Assembly: GCA_047921175.1 (NCBI GenBank)
Contig: JBLRWQ010000003.1
Location: forward strand, 1-64,000
Length of the DNA stretch: 64,000 bases
Direction of reading: 5' to 3'
DNA from: T1Sed10-7 sp047921175
GTDB lineage: Bacteria; Actinomycetota; Nitriliruptoria; Nitriliruptorales; Nitriliruptoraceae
This document shows, piece by piece, positions 42,087 through 53,000 of this stretch; within the stretch, counting starts at the first letter, position 1, and every line of letters begins with the position of its first letter. Both the position numbers and the translations under genes were made by a program. The notes beneath the pieces were generated by a model, which saw nothing but the letters and a program-made list of their open reading frames with translations, was not told where the DNA came from and made no database searches.

Positions 42087-43238
42087 GTGAGGATCGGCAT
42101 CCTGACCGGCGGCGGCGACGTCCCCGGCCTCAACCCCTGCATCAAGGCGGTCGTCGACCGCGTGATCTACGACGGTCACGAGGTGGTCGGCTTCCGGCGT
42201 GGCTGGGCCGGGCTGCTCGAGTACGACCTCGACGACCCTGAGGGCTCCGACGCCAAGCACGTCATGCCGCTGGACCTCAACACCGTCCGCACCATCGACC
42301 GGACCGGCGGCACCTTCCTGCACACCTCCCGGACGAACCCGCAGCGGGTGCGCGACAAGGACGTCCCGCCGCACCTGCGCGACCAGGCGCTCGGCGAGGG
42401 CCCCCACGACTTCACCCAGCACACCCTCGAGGTGCTCGAGCACCTCGAGCTCGACGCCATGATCCCGATCGGCGGTGACGACACCCTCTCCTACGCGTTG
42501 CGGCTCCACGAGGAGGGCTTCCCGGTCATCGCGATCCCGAAGACGATGGACAACGACGTCCACGGGACCGACTACTGCATCGGGTTCTCCACGGCGGTCA
42601 CCCGATCGGTGGAGTTCATCCACCAGCTGCGCACCTCGACCGGCTCCCACGAGCGCATCGCCGTCATCGAGCTGTTCGGCCGCTACTCCGGCGAGACCTC
42701 CCTCATCGCGGCCTACCTGGCCTCGGTCGACCGGGCCATCATCTCGGAGGTCCCCTTCGACCCCGAGCGCCTCGCGGCGCTGCTGATGGAGGACAAGCGG
42801 CGTAGCCCCTCCAACTACGCCATGGTGACGGTGTCCGAGGGGGCGACCTACACCGGCGGGGACATCCACCTCTCCGGCGAGGCGGACGCGTTCGGGCACC
42901 GCAAGCTCGGCGGCATCGGCGAGACCACCGGCCAGATGATCAAGGAGCTGACCGGGGAGGACATCATCTCCCAGCAGCTCGGCTACCTGATGCGCTCGGG
43001 TCGTCCGGACTCGCTCGACCTGATGGTCGCGACCAACTACGCGGTGATGGCGGCCGACCTTGCCGTCGAGGGGCAGCGGGGCCGCATGGTCGCCCTGCGC
43101 TCGGGCACCTACACCAACGTGCCGATCACGGCCACCGGCGACGGCGCCCGCCGGGTCGACGTCGACGCCCTGTACGACCGCGAGGCCTACAAGCCGAAGC
43201 TGCGCCAGGTCGCGGGCAAGCCGATGTTCCTGTACTGA
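42087..43238 (+). CDS. pfp: Phosphofructokinase, PPi-dependent type by motif
   Basis: Single-domain PFK of 383 aa. The N-terminal GILTGGGDVPGLNPCIKA, IPIGGDDTLSYA, IPKTMDNDVHGTDYCIGFSTA, FGRYSGETSL and SGRPDSLD motifs are complete. The Asp in GGDDT (in place of GGDGS) and the Lys in PKTMDND are the residues known to select pyrophosphate over ATP as phosphoryl donor. The enzyme would therefore be reversible and save ATP, complementing the double-domain ATP-type enzyme 3.5 kb away. GTG start at 42087 follows GGAGGT; a TAGCGT -10-like hexamer is at 42050. A strong hairpin follows the stop. Confidence 0.92.
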   Translation: MRIGILTGGGDVPGLNPCIKAVVDRVIYDGHEVVGFRRGWAGLLEYDLDDPEGSDAKHVMPLDLNTVRTIDRTGGTFLHTSRTNPQRVRDKDVPPHLRDQALGEGPHDFTQHTLEVLEHLELDAMIPIGGDDTLSYALRLHEEGFPVIAIPKTMDNDVHGTDYCIGFSTAVTRSVEFIHQLRTSTGSHERIAVIELFGRYSGETSLIAAYLASVDRAIISEVPFDPERLAALLMEDKRRSPSNYAMVTVSEGATYTGGDIHLSGEADAFGHRKLGGIGETTGQMIKELTGEDIISQQLGYLMRSGRPDSLDLMVATNYAVMAADLAVEGQRGRMVALRSGTYTNVPITATGDGARRVDVDALYDREAYKPKLRQVAGKPMFLY

Positions 43239-43249
43239 CCAGCCGCAAC

Positions 43250-43289
43250 GGGGGGCCTAGGGTGCTCCAACGAGGCTCCTAGGCCTCCC
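43250..43289 (+). terminator. Terminator hairpin after PPi-type phosphofructokinase
   Basis: GGGGGGCCTAGG (43250-43261) pairs with CCTAGGCCTCCC (43278-43289), 12 pairs including one G-T wobble, around a 16-nt loop. It starts 12 nt after the stop codon, as expected for an intrinsic terminator without a T-tract. Confidence 0.7.
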
Positions 43290-43621
43290 TGGGCCCCACC
43301 TGCGCCTCACCAGCGGCGTACGCGGAGCAGGTCACCGCGCCCGCTCAACTGAGCCACAGCAGCGCCGCGTCGAGCGTCGTCGCGTAGAGCAGCCGAGTGG
43401 GACACAGCGCTCCTGCACGTTGCTCGGGGGCACCGCCGACGACGACCCAGGCCCGCGAGGACGTCGGCGACACGAGCATGTCGACCGAGGCGTGGTTCAC
43501 GCGTGGTGGTGCGAGAGCGTCGCCCACGGGCTGCGGACCACGACCTCGTCGTCGGCGACTTCGACGGTGAGCGTGTGTTCTCCGCTGTTCTTCAGATCCG
43601 CTGAGGTCGCGGGGAGGGTCC
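43290..43621. other. Intergenic stretch, no supported gene
   Basis: About 330 nt between the phosphofructokinase terminator and the transposase remnant. Two short minus-strand frames exist, a 60-codon one ending at 43345 and the tail of another ending at 43497 with EVADDEVVVRSPWATLSHHH. They overlap in different frames and could be pieces of one decayed gene, but neither is recognisable. I see no tRNA or repeat. Confidence 0.4.
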
Positions 43622-44068
43622 CGCGGGCAGCCCGGGAGCGACCGCGACCACCAGGGTGTGCAGCTGGCGGAGCCGGAGGTCGTGCAGACGGCCTCGGAGC
43701 GGTTCGGGGGCGATGGATCACGCTGGGGCTGGCTGATCGTGGCCGCCTACACCCAACTGCGGCTCGCCCGCGGCCTCGTCGCCGATCACCGGCTGCCCTG
43801 GGAGAAGCCCCGCGAACCCGACAGACCCACCCCCGCCCGCGTCCGCGTCCGACGAGAATCTCGAGCACTTGCCGCGATCATCGGCAACTCAGCCAGTCCA
43901 CCAAGACCCGGCCAACCCGGCCCAGGATGACCCAGAGGCACCCGAACCGGCCCTCGAACCGGTCACCCCGCCATCAAGAAGGCCGCACGAGGTTCAACAG
44001 CAAGCTCAGAACGTCTTCGCGAGGGTGGTGCGGCTGCGCCTCCCAAGGTTGGGAAGTCGGGTGGGTGA
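43622..44068 (+). pseudogene. Transposase C-terminal remnant with in-frame stop
   Basis: The frame reads RWGWLIVAAYTQLRLARGLV, then LPWEKPREPDRPTPARVRV and SASPPRPGQPGPG, the C-terminal pattern of a DDE-type insertion-sequence transposase. A TGA at 43928-43930 interrupts it. Reading through gives PRGTRTGPRTGHPAIKKAAR, the expected basic tail, so the stop replaces what was likely CGA (Arg). No N-terminal half or terminal inverted repeats are visible, so the element is dead and truncated. It lies antisense to the last codons of the giant repeat-protein gene. Confidence 0.65.
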
Positions 44069-47000
44069 CGATGGGGCATGGCGTTTGGGCAGCTTCACCA
44101 GCCTCGTGGCCTTCACGACCGCGGGGATGTGCGACATCGTCAGGGATCGCCAGCTGAGCCGGACCCGGTCCTCGGCGAAGCCACCACCCCGCCGCAACAT
44201 GGCGAGTCCGGGGTGAGGAGCTGCGCCGCACGCCCGGCTCCAGCATGCCGTCCATGATCCGGCCGAGGTCGCTGCCCGGCGCGAAGGTGTCGTGCCCGTA
44301 GCCCAGCGCGTGGCCGATCTCATGGAGCAGGACGGTCCACAGGTCGATCCGCCCTGCGGCAGCGGATCCGGTGGCAGCGATCAGGTCGCCACCTCGCCGG
44401 ACGAACCCGTCGTGCGTGCCGGGGGTCGGGTCGACGTACCAACCCCAGCCAGACGCGGTCGCATCGAGCGAGATGGTCGTCCCGACCGCCTCGGCCAGAC
44501 CGGTCCCACCGAGGTCGGTGATCTCGAAGGTCAGCGCCGCGAGCACGCTCGGATCCGCACCAAGGGCGGCCCAGGCCGCGATGGCCGCCTCGAACAGCGG
44601 CTGGAACTGCTCGACCGTGTGTGCCTCGTCGTCGCTGACCGGCTGCTCCGGGAGCGAGGCCGCCACCAGCTTCCCGTCGTTGTCGATGATGGTGACCGTG
44701 CCTACCGCCTCGCCGAGCGCCGCCTGCCCGGTGAGGTTCGACAACACGACGGTGAAGTACTCGGTCGGCTCGGCGACCTTGTCACCGACGATCTGGATGG
44801 TGACCGTCGCCGTGGTGGTGCCCTGCTTGATGGTGATGGTGGTGGCGAGCGCCTTGTAGTCGGCTCTGACCTTGGCTGTCCCGTCCACGGTGGTGACCCG
44901 GACGGTGATGTCGGTCGTCGCAGGCGCGCTGAGGCTGATCGTCAGGACGGCGTTGCTCGTGCCCCTGTCGCCCTCGGTCACGGTGATGTCGTCGACCGAC
45001 AAGGTCGGCAGGGACGTCGGGGGTGGGGCATCGTCGTCGACGATCGTCACCGTCGCGGAGGGGGGCGTTCCGACGTCGTAGTCGCTGCCGGCGGCGAGCT
45101 GAACGATCACGGACTCGGTGGTCTCGACCTCGGTGTCGTCGACCGCGTGGATCGTGATGGTGATCGTCGACGAGCCGGCGGCGAACGTCGCGGTCGCGCG
45201 ATCCGCCGTCAGCGTCCCATCGCTCACCGTCCAGGTGTAGTCGGCGGAGGCGGTGGCGGTCCCACTCCAGCTGAGGTGCACGGTCAGCGTGCTGGCGAGG
45301 TCGCCGGTCCGGGTGAGTACGAGCTGGGCCGGGTTCGGACTCCCCTCGGTCGTGGAGGTGACAGGTGCCGTCATCGACACGACCGGGGCAGGCGGCGGTG
45401 GTGGCGCGTCGAGGATGGTGATCGTGGCGCTGCGTGCGGTGGCGAGGTCGTAGCTCGTGGAGTTCGCGAGCGAGAGGATGACCGTCTCGTCGCCTTCGAC
45501 CAGCGTGTCAGAGATCGGGATGATCGTGATGCTCGCCGTGGTCGCACCCGCGGAGAGGGAGAGCGTCGCGCGGTCGGCGGAGAGCGTGCCGCCGACGACG
45601 ACGATCGTGTAGTCGGTACCGAAGGTGGCCGTGCCGCCCCAGGTGAGTGCGATGGTGACCGGCATGTCGGTGTTCACCGACCGGGTGACGGTGAAGGCCG
45701 CGGTGACGGGTCCGACCTCGTTCGCGGTCGTGGTGGTCGCGACGAGGGAGATCGTCGGCTTGCTCTCGGTGATCGTGACCATCCCCACGCCACGGTCGAC
45801 CACGGCACCGACCGGGTCGGAGAGCTCGACGGTGAAGTACTCGTCGGGTTCGGGGGTGCTGTCGCCGATGATGCGGACCTGGACGGCGGCGGTGGTCTGC
45901 CCCGGTTGGATGGTGATCGTGGTGACGAGCGAGCGATAGTCCTGGCCAGCCGTGGCCGTGCCGTCGTAGGTGCGCACGGTGACGGTGACGGGAGTCGAAG
46001 CCGGCGCAGAGAGGGTGATCACGAGTTGCGCCCACACGTTGCCTTCGACGACCGTGGCGCTCGAGATGGAGAGCCGTGGCGCGCTGACGTCGTCGTGGAT
46101 CCGCACGGTGGCGCTGGCGGCATCCCCGATCCGGTAGGTCTCCTGATGCACGATCGAGAGGATGACCGTCCGGGTTGCGTTCGCCTGGTCGTCGGGGATC
46201 GGGTGGATGGTGATGGTCGCGGCAGCGGCGCCCGCGTCGACCGTGAGGGTCGATCCGTCCGTGGTGAGGGTCCCGCCCATCACCGAGACCGTGTAGTGCA
46301 GGTTGCGGGCGGCGGTCCCGGACCAGTCGAGACGGACGGCGAGCGGAGCGTCCAGGCTGCCGTCCCGCGTGACGACGAACGTCCCGGTCTCCGGCCCGAC
46401 CTCCGAGGCGTCGGGGTCGGTGGCGACGACGGTGACGGTCGTCGACGCGTCGTCGTTGCGGATCGTCACCGTCGCCGTGGCCGTGGCCAGGGTCGCTCCG
46501 ACCGGGTCGCTCAGGTTCAGCCAGAAGACCTCGTCGACTTCTGGTTCGGTGTCGCCGAAGACGAGGACGGTGATGGTCCTGCTGAGCTCGCCCGGGGCGA
46601 AGGTGAGGGTGCCCTGGATGCTCTGGTAGTCGCTGCCCGCGTGCGCCGTGCCGTCGGCGGTCGTGTAGGCGACGGTGATGGTCTCGGTCGACGCGCGAGA
46701 GAGCTGGACGGTGACCTCGACGGTCCGACTCCCGCTGTCACCCTCGACGACCGTGGCGGGTCGGACGGTCAACGACGGAACCACGCTCTGCAGGTCGGGG
46801 TCGTCGGTCTGGTGGGTCAGCGTCGCGAAGCTCGTCGAGCCGGCGCGAGAGAGCAGCCCGACGGGTCCCTGGTTGACCAGGCTGTTGTAGGTGAAGCTCA
46901 GCAGGTCGGTGCCGTTGAGGGCGACCGTGACCCGGTTGTCCACCAGCCGGATGGAGAGGGTGTAGTCGGTGCCGGGGACGATGATCACCGACAGCGCAGC

Positions 47001-50000
47001 GTCCTCGATCCAGCCCTTGGCGGTGCGGTGGCCGATCACGAGCCGACCGGCGGCCGCGTCCAGCACCACGTACTTGAACCGGTCGGGGGCCAGGTAGTCG
47101 AAGACCAGGCCGCCGCTGGAGGTCGTGCTGACGGTGGTGTCGATCACCAGCAGCGCCGAGGGGGCGACCTCGAGGGGTGCTGCCAGGCTGATGGCACCTG
47201 CCGCAGTCGTCGCCGTGCCGGTGTAGCGGCCGTTCTCGATGGACCAGGTACCGGAGATGACCTGATGCCCCGGTGGGGCGTTGAGCATCTGGGTGGCCGA
47301 GTAGGTGATCTCCGGGGCTGGGATCTGCACGCCGTAGCGGGTGACACGCCCGACGGATGCGTTCGATCCGACCCCCACCGCGCCGTCGGTCAACGGATCG
47401 ACGACGCCGAGCGAGGGGTCGGCGGGGTCGAGCAGCGGGCTCGCGAACGTGTAGGAGACGCTGACGCCCTCGACGGTCAAGGTGACGGTCTGGCCGTCGA
47501 CGACGACGAACAGGTCGTAGTCCCGACCCGCCGTCATCTTGAGGTTCGCCTGCGCCAGGATCTGCCAGCCCGAGGCTGTGCGCTGCCCGATCTGGAGCTT
47601 GCTGGTGCCCACGTCGATGCCGGCGAACTTGAAGTCCGTCGCCGACTGGTAGTCGAAGATGATGTAGGCGTTGGCGTTCTGGCCGCCGATGGCCTTGTCG
47701 GTGCTCACCGTCGCGAACAGCTCGTAGTAGCTCGGCAGCACATGGTCGACGTAGAACAGGGACACGGCGTCCTGGCCGCTGACGGCGACGGACTCGTAGC
47801 GGCTGTTGCGCACGACCCAGGTCCCGCTTGCCTCCGCCCACGCCGCCAGCGCGTCCACGGTGCTCGTGAAGTCCTCGTAGCGCAGGATGTCGCGGCGCCC
47901 GGCGTGGTTGCCGGCCTGCGGATCGTGCGGGGCGCCGGTCTGGTCCTGCCAGAACAGCTTGTCGCGCGAGGTCACGAGGCCGAGCTCACCGTAGGGCTCG
48001 CCGTGGCGGTCCGGCGCACCGCCGTTGGCCGTGCCGATGGTGTGGTCGGCGCCGTCCGCCCTCGACAGTTGGTAGAGGAACTGCATCAGCCCTGGCATCA
48101 TCGTGCGGCTGATCGTGAAGTTCCCGTAGGGCCGGAAGGGGACGAGGTAGCTGTTGAACTCGCCGGCCCAGTCGATCAGCCGGTCGGCCCCGGTGTTGGC
48201 GATCAGGATGTCGCGGCCGGCGCCGCCGTAGGCGAGGTCGGCGTTGCTGGGCGGTTCGGTGGCCGTGTCGGTCGTGTCGTTCGCCCACGGATCGCTCGTA
48301 CCCGCGGTCGAGTCGTGGTTGTCGTCGGCGTTGAGCAGGTCGTCACCCCAGCCGCCGTACATCCGGTCGGCGTTGGTGCCGCCGACCAGCCAGTCGTTGC
48401 CGCCGTCGCCGAAGAGCACGTCCCTGCCGTCGTCCACGATCGGGTCGAAGTTCAGCAGGAAGTCGTAGTAGGCGACCTCGTATATCCCACCCTCGTCGGC
48501 GTTCTTCACGAGGATCGTGACGGGGACGGCACCGTGGAAGTACGGGAGGACCATCACCCTGCGGAGCGGGTCGTACTCGTCGTAGTAGAGGAACCGCTCG
48601 CGGTGGCCCTGCCACTGCAGCACGCCGTACTGGCTGTCGTGGGACGCGAACACCTGCGCCAGTGGGATCCACGGGTCCGGCTGGTGGTAGAAGGGCAGCG
48701 CCTCGGCGCCGGAGATGGCGTCCTCGCCCTCGCCGCCGTGGATGAAGTCGTTGCCACGCCCGCCGTAGATGATGTCGTTGCCGCCGACGCGGAAGGTGTC
48801 GAGCGGCTGGCCGTCGACCGTCAGGTGCGGGAAGGTCACCGCGTGGTTCAGTTCGCCGGTGACGTGGACCACCGCGCTCTGCAGGTTCCCCGGCGTCGTC
48901 AGGGTCTGCTGCAGGTTCGGGGTGGTGATGCCGTAGAGCGGCTCAGCCAGCCCGTTGCGGGAGGTGTGGATGCGTCCGTCGTCGCCGAGGATGCCGTCGT
49001 CGCCGGCTCCGCCGGAGATCCAGTCGTGGCCGGCCCCGCCGATGAGGTGGTCGTTGCCGGCGTTGCCGAAGATGGCGTCGTCGCCGCTCATCCCGTAGAT
49101 GACGTCGTCGCCGGCCTCGCCGTAGAGGAAGTCGCCCGCACCGATGTTCGTGCCCGTACCGGCGGTGATCCAGATCGGCGCGGACGGATCGTCGGCGTGC
49201 GACCAGTAGCCGCTCGCGTCCCCGGTCGGCGAGTGATCGAGCGAGACCACCACCCGTGGGATCAGACGGATGTTGTTCGCGCACGCGTTGTTCAGGTTGG
49301 GGCTGCCGTCCGCGTTGTAGCAGTCGTAGTTCAGGGTCGCGAAGGCGTCACCGACGACGATCCGGAAGATGTTGCCGTTGTCACCCAGGATCACATCGGC
49401 GTCGCGGCTGTGGCGGTTGACGTCGTCCGGACCGAGGTCGTCCAGGTCCAGGCGCGTGGGCTCGGCGTTGCCGCCGTAGATGACATCGCTACCGTCGGGA
49501 CGCTGCTCCGAAGTGTCGAGCCCGAAGAGGCTGGAGCTTCCACCGATGAGGTCGTCCTGACCGAGGCCACCGAAGATCAGGTCGTCGCCACCGCCACCCT
49601 CCACGTAGTCGTCGCCGTCAGCGGTCGCCGCGTCGGGTAGCGAGACGACCCAGGCGCCTGGGTCGGCCGGGATGACGGTCTCGTCCCCGAAGGCCACGGT
49701 CGTGAGGAAGATGACCCTGCCGTCGCCGTGCAGGACGTCGTTGCCGAGCTGGCCGAAGACCTCGTCCATGCCGGCTCCACCGGCGATCACGTCGTGGCCC
49801 CACAGATCTCGGGACACTCCAACAGCGTGGTCCCAGATCGTGACCTGGCGCACGAGTCGACCGGTCGGATCGCTCTGCGGGTCGCTGCCGACACCGTCGT
49901 AGACCGTGGCGTCGGCGAGCGTCCGGATCCGCGGCGACACGGACGAGCCGGTGCGCAGGATCCGTGCGTTGTCGCCGGCGATGACGTCGTTGCCGGGCCC

Positions 50001-53000
50001 GCCGTCGATCAGGTCGTCACCATCGTGGCCGCCGGTGACGGTGTGCCCACCGATGATGTCGTCGTCACCGTCACCACCGAAGAGGATGTCGTCGCCCTGG
50101 CCACCGACGAGGATGTCGTCCCCGCCGAAGCCGAGGATGATGTCGGGGCCGCCTTGGTGCTCGGTCTGCGTGTAGATCGACGTGAAGGTGAACGGGTGCT
50201 CGGTGATCGGCCTCGACAGCGGGATGGCGGCGAGGTCGATCCAGCCAACGCCCTCCGCCTTCAGCTCACCGTGGTCGCCGAAGACGAGGTCGTTGCCGTC
50301 GCTGCCGAAGATCAGGTCGCCGGCGGTCCCACCGATGATCACGTTGTTGCCGTCGCCGTTGATCTCGATGAGGTCCGCCCCACCGTCGGTCGGTGCGGTT
50401 GTGGTCACCAGCGTGAGCCTGGCGACGCCCCCGAGGATGGTCCACTCGAGCCGGCCGTTGTCCCCGAGCACCAGGTTGCTACCGGCCGCGATCGTGATGA
50501 TGTCGGCGTCGGCGCCGCCCACCACCACGTCATCGCCACCATCGGTCCCGGTGCCGGTCAGGACGATGATGTCGGCCCCACCGATGCCGGTGTCGATCGA
50601 CACCAGACCGACCAGCAACCCGTTCTCGAAGGCCAACGTGGCCGAGTCACCCACCACCACGTTGCTCCCACCCGCCACCGTGATCGTGTCACCCTCGGCA
50701 CCACCCACCACGATGTCGTCACCGATGCCGGCCGTGATGGTGTCCGCCGCCCCGTGGCTGGGGGCCAGGCTCTCGATGGCCACCAGGGTGCGGATGCCAT
50801 CTGTGGAGACGATCCAGGTAACCCTGCCGTTGTCGCCGAGGACGATGTTGTCGCCGTCCTGGGCGGAGATGACGTCCGAACCGGCGCCGCCGACGATGGT
50901 GTCGCTGCCGGACCCACCAGCTTCGGGACCAGCCACACCCGGCGTGCCGTCGCCGAGGATCGTGTCGGCGCCACCCTCGTTGGTCCGCAGGCTCTCGACC
51001 CGTTCGACGTAGCCGATGGTGGTCAGCCGGACGGTTCCGGCCGCCTGCACGATCTCGCCGTAGTCGCCGAGGATGATGTCGTCCCCGAGGCCGCCGACGA
51101 GTAGGTCGTCGCCCGGTCCGTGGAGCAGGTCGACGGTCGGGGGCAGGTTCGGGCCGTACCAACCGGCGGGGACGTCGTCTCCGGTCACGAGGGTGACGGG
51201 GTCGTTCACCACCGTGAGGAGTGGCCGGTCTCCGGCGAGGCTCAGACGCGTGGTCAGGTCGAGGTTGAAGCCGCTGTCGCCGTAGATGTGGTTGGCGCCA
51301 TCGATGCCGTAGATCGTGTCGTTCCCAGAACCGCCGGCGAGGTGGTCGTCGTGCGCGCTGCCGTAGATGGTGTCGTTCCCGCGGCCGCCGTAGATCGTGA
51401 CGCCGCCGGTGGCGTCACGTGCGTCGATCGTGTCGTCGCCATGGTTGGCGAAGACGCGTCCGGTGCCGTTGCGCAGGGACGTCGTGGTGGTGTAGGCACT
51501 GCCGTCCTGGCTGGTGTCGCCGAACAGGACCAGCGGTGCATCGGACCCACCACCACCGGCAACGGTCAGGGTGTCGTCGCCGCCACCACCGTGGACCACG
51601 GTGATGCTGCCCTCGACCGTGCCCGAGACGGTGAAGGTGTCGTCGCCCTGGCCGAGCAGGATCTGGACGATCTCGATGTTGTGGTAGGTGATGCCGCCGG
51701 CGACGGTGCGCAGGTCCGTCACGTCGCGGCCGTAGTCGAACTGCACCGCGCCGCCCATGTCGAGCCCGTGGATCCATCCGAAGCTGTCGAGGCCATAGGT
51801 GTCGCGCAGTCGCTCCCAGGCCTCGTTGACGTCGTGTGCGTCGAGGCCGTAGACCGCGGCGAGGGCCTGGGCGTGGCACTGCTCGAGATCGCCGGTGCAG
51901 CCGGCGAGGAGCTCGAGGTAGCCGGTCTTGTCGGCGACCGAGCCGGCGTCGTAGACGAAGAGCCGGTCGGTCTGGAGCGTCGGATCGAGTGCCTCCTCGG
52001 GAAGGTAGAGCTCGGGCAGCTCACGGTCCGTCTCGGTCGGCAGGCGCATCCCGTTGGTGAGCGGCCACTCGCGGACCGTCTCGCCCTCGACGATCAGCGG
52101 ACCGAACACGTAGCGGGTGTCCTGCGGCTGTGATGGGTAGACGACCTGCGGTTGGCCGCCGTCGTGGCGGACGTTCTCCGGCACCACCGTGACCACGATC
52201 TGGGCCGGCATGTCCCAGGCGTCCAGGTCGAACACGATGTAGAGGTGACCGTCCTCGTCGTAGCCGAAGCGAGGATCGTCCGGGTCCGCAGGGCTCGCGG
52301 ACGTCTGGCCGTCGGTGAGGATGGTCACGGTGACCGGTGCGGTCGGCGTTGTGGTCAGCTCCACCGTGTAGGTGTCCGGTGTCCCCTCCGAGACCAGGGT
52401 GCCGCCGTCGCTGTGGACGACCAGGACCTCGCCCGTGTCACGGTCGCGGATGTCGACCTCGAGGATGCCGTCGACGCGCACGCCGTCGTAGGTGCCCAGG
52501 GTGCTCTCGACCTCGTGGTGGATCAGCGCGAAGAGCCGTCCCTGGACCCCACGGCCCGGGTCCGCGGCACCGACCGTGATGGTGACCGTGTCCGCCCAGT
52601 TGGTGTGGTCGAACTCGACCCCCCAGCGGTCGCCGGAGGTGTCGGTGACGAAACGGGTACCGATGGCCTCGGCGCTGAGCACCACCCTCGGGTCGGTGGC
52701 GTCGAGCCAGACCGTGATGCTCTCGCCATGCGCTGGCGGGGCCGTCAGCTCGATCGTGTAGGTGTCGGTCCGGCCCTCCTCGACGACGACGGTCTCCGCA
52801 CCACTCTGGCGGACGGTGACGTTCGGCAGGTCATCGTCGATGACGGTGACCTCGACGTTGGGGATGTCCAGCTGGTCGAAGGCGCCCTCGGTGCTGTAGG
52901 TGGAGTGGCTCACGACGACGATGCGCTCGCCCTCGGCGACCGTGTCGTGCAGGGCGCGCACCAGGATCTCCTGCTGGCGGTACCAGTGGTTCGGGTGCCC

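Noticed and set aside
43345..43868. Two minus-strand open frames as real genes
   Set aside because: They overlap in different frames, have no recognisable product, and one runs opposite the transposase remnant; only decayed pieces can be considered.
48150..51640. CRISPR-like array
   Set aside because: Repeats are imperfect, 27 nt-type coding periodicities within an open frame; they encode RTX nonapeptides, not spacer-repeat units.
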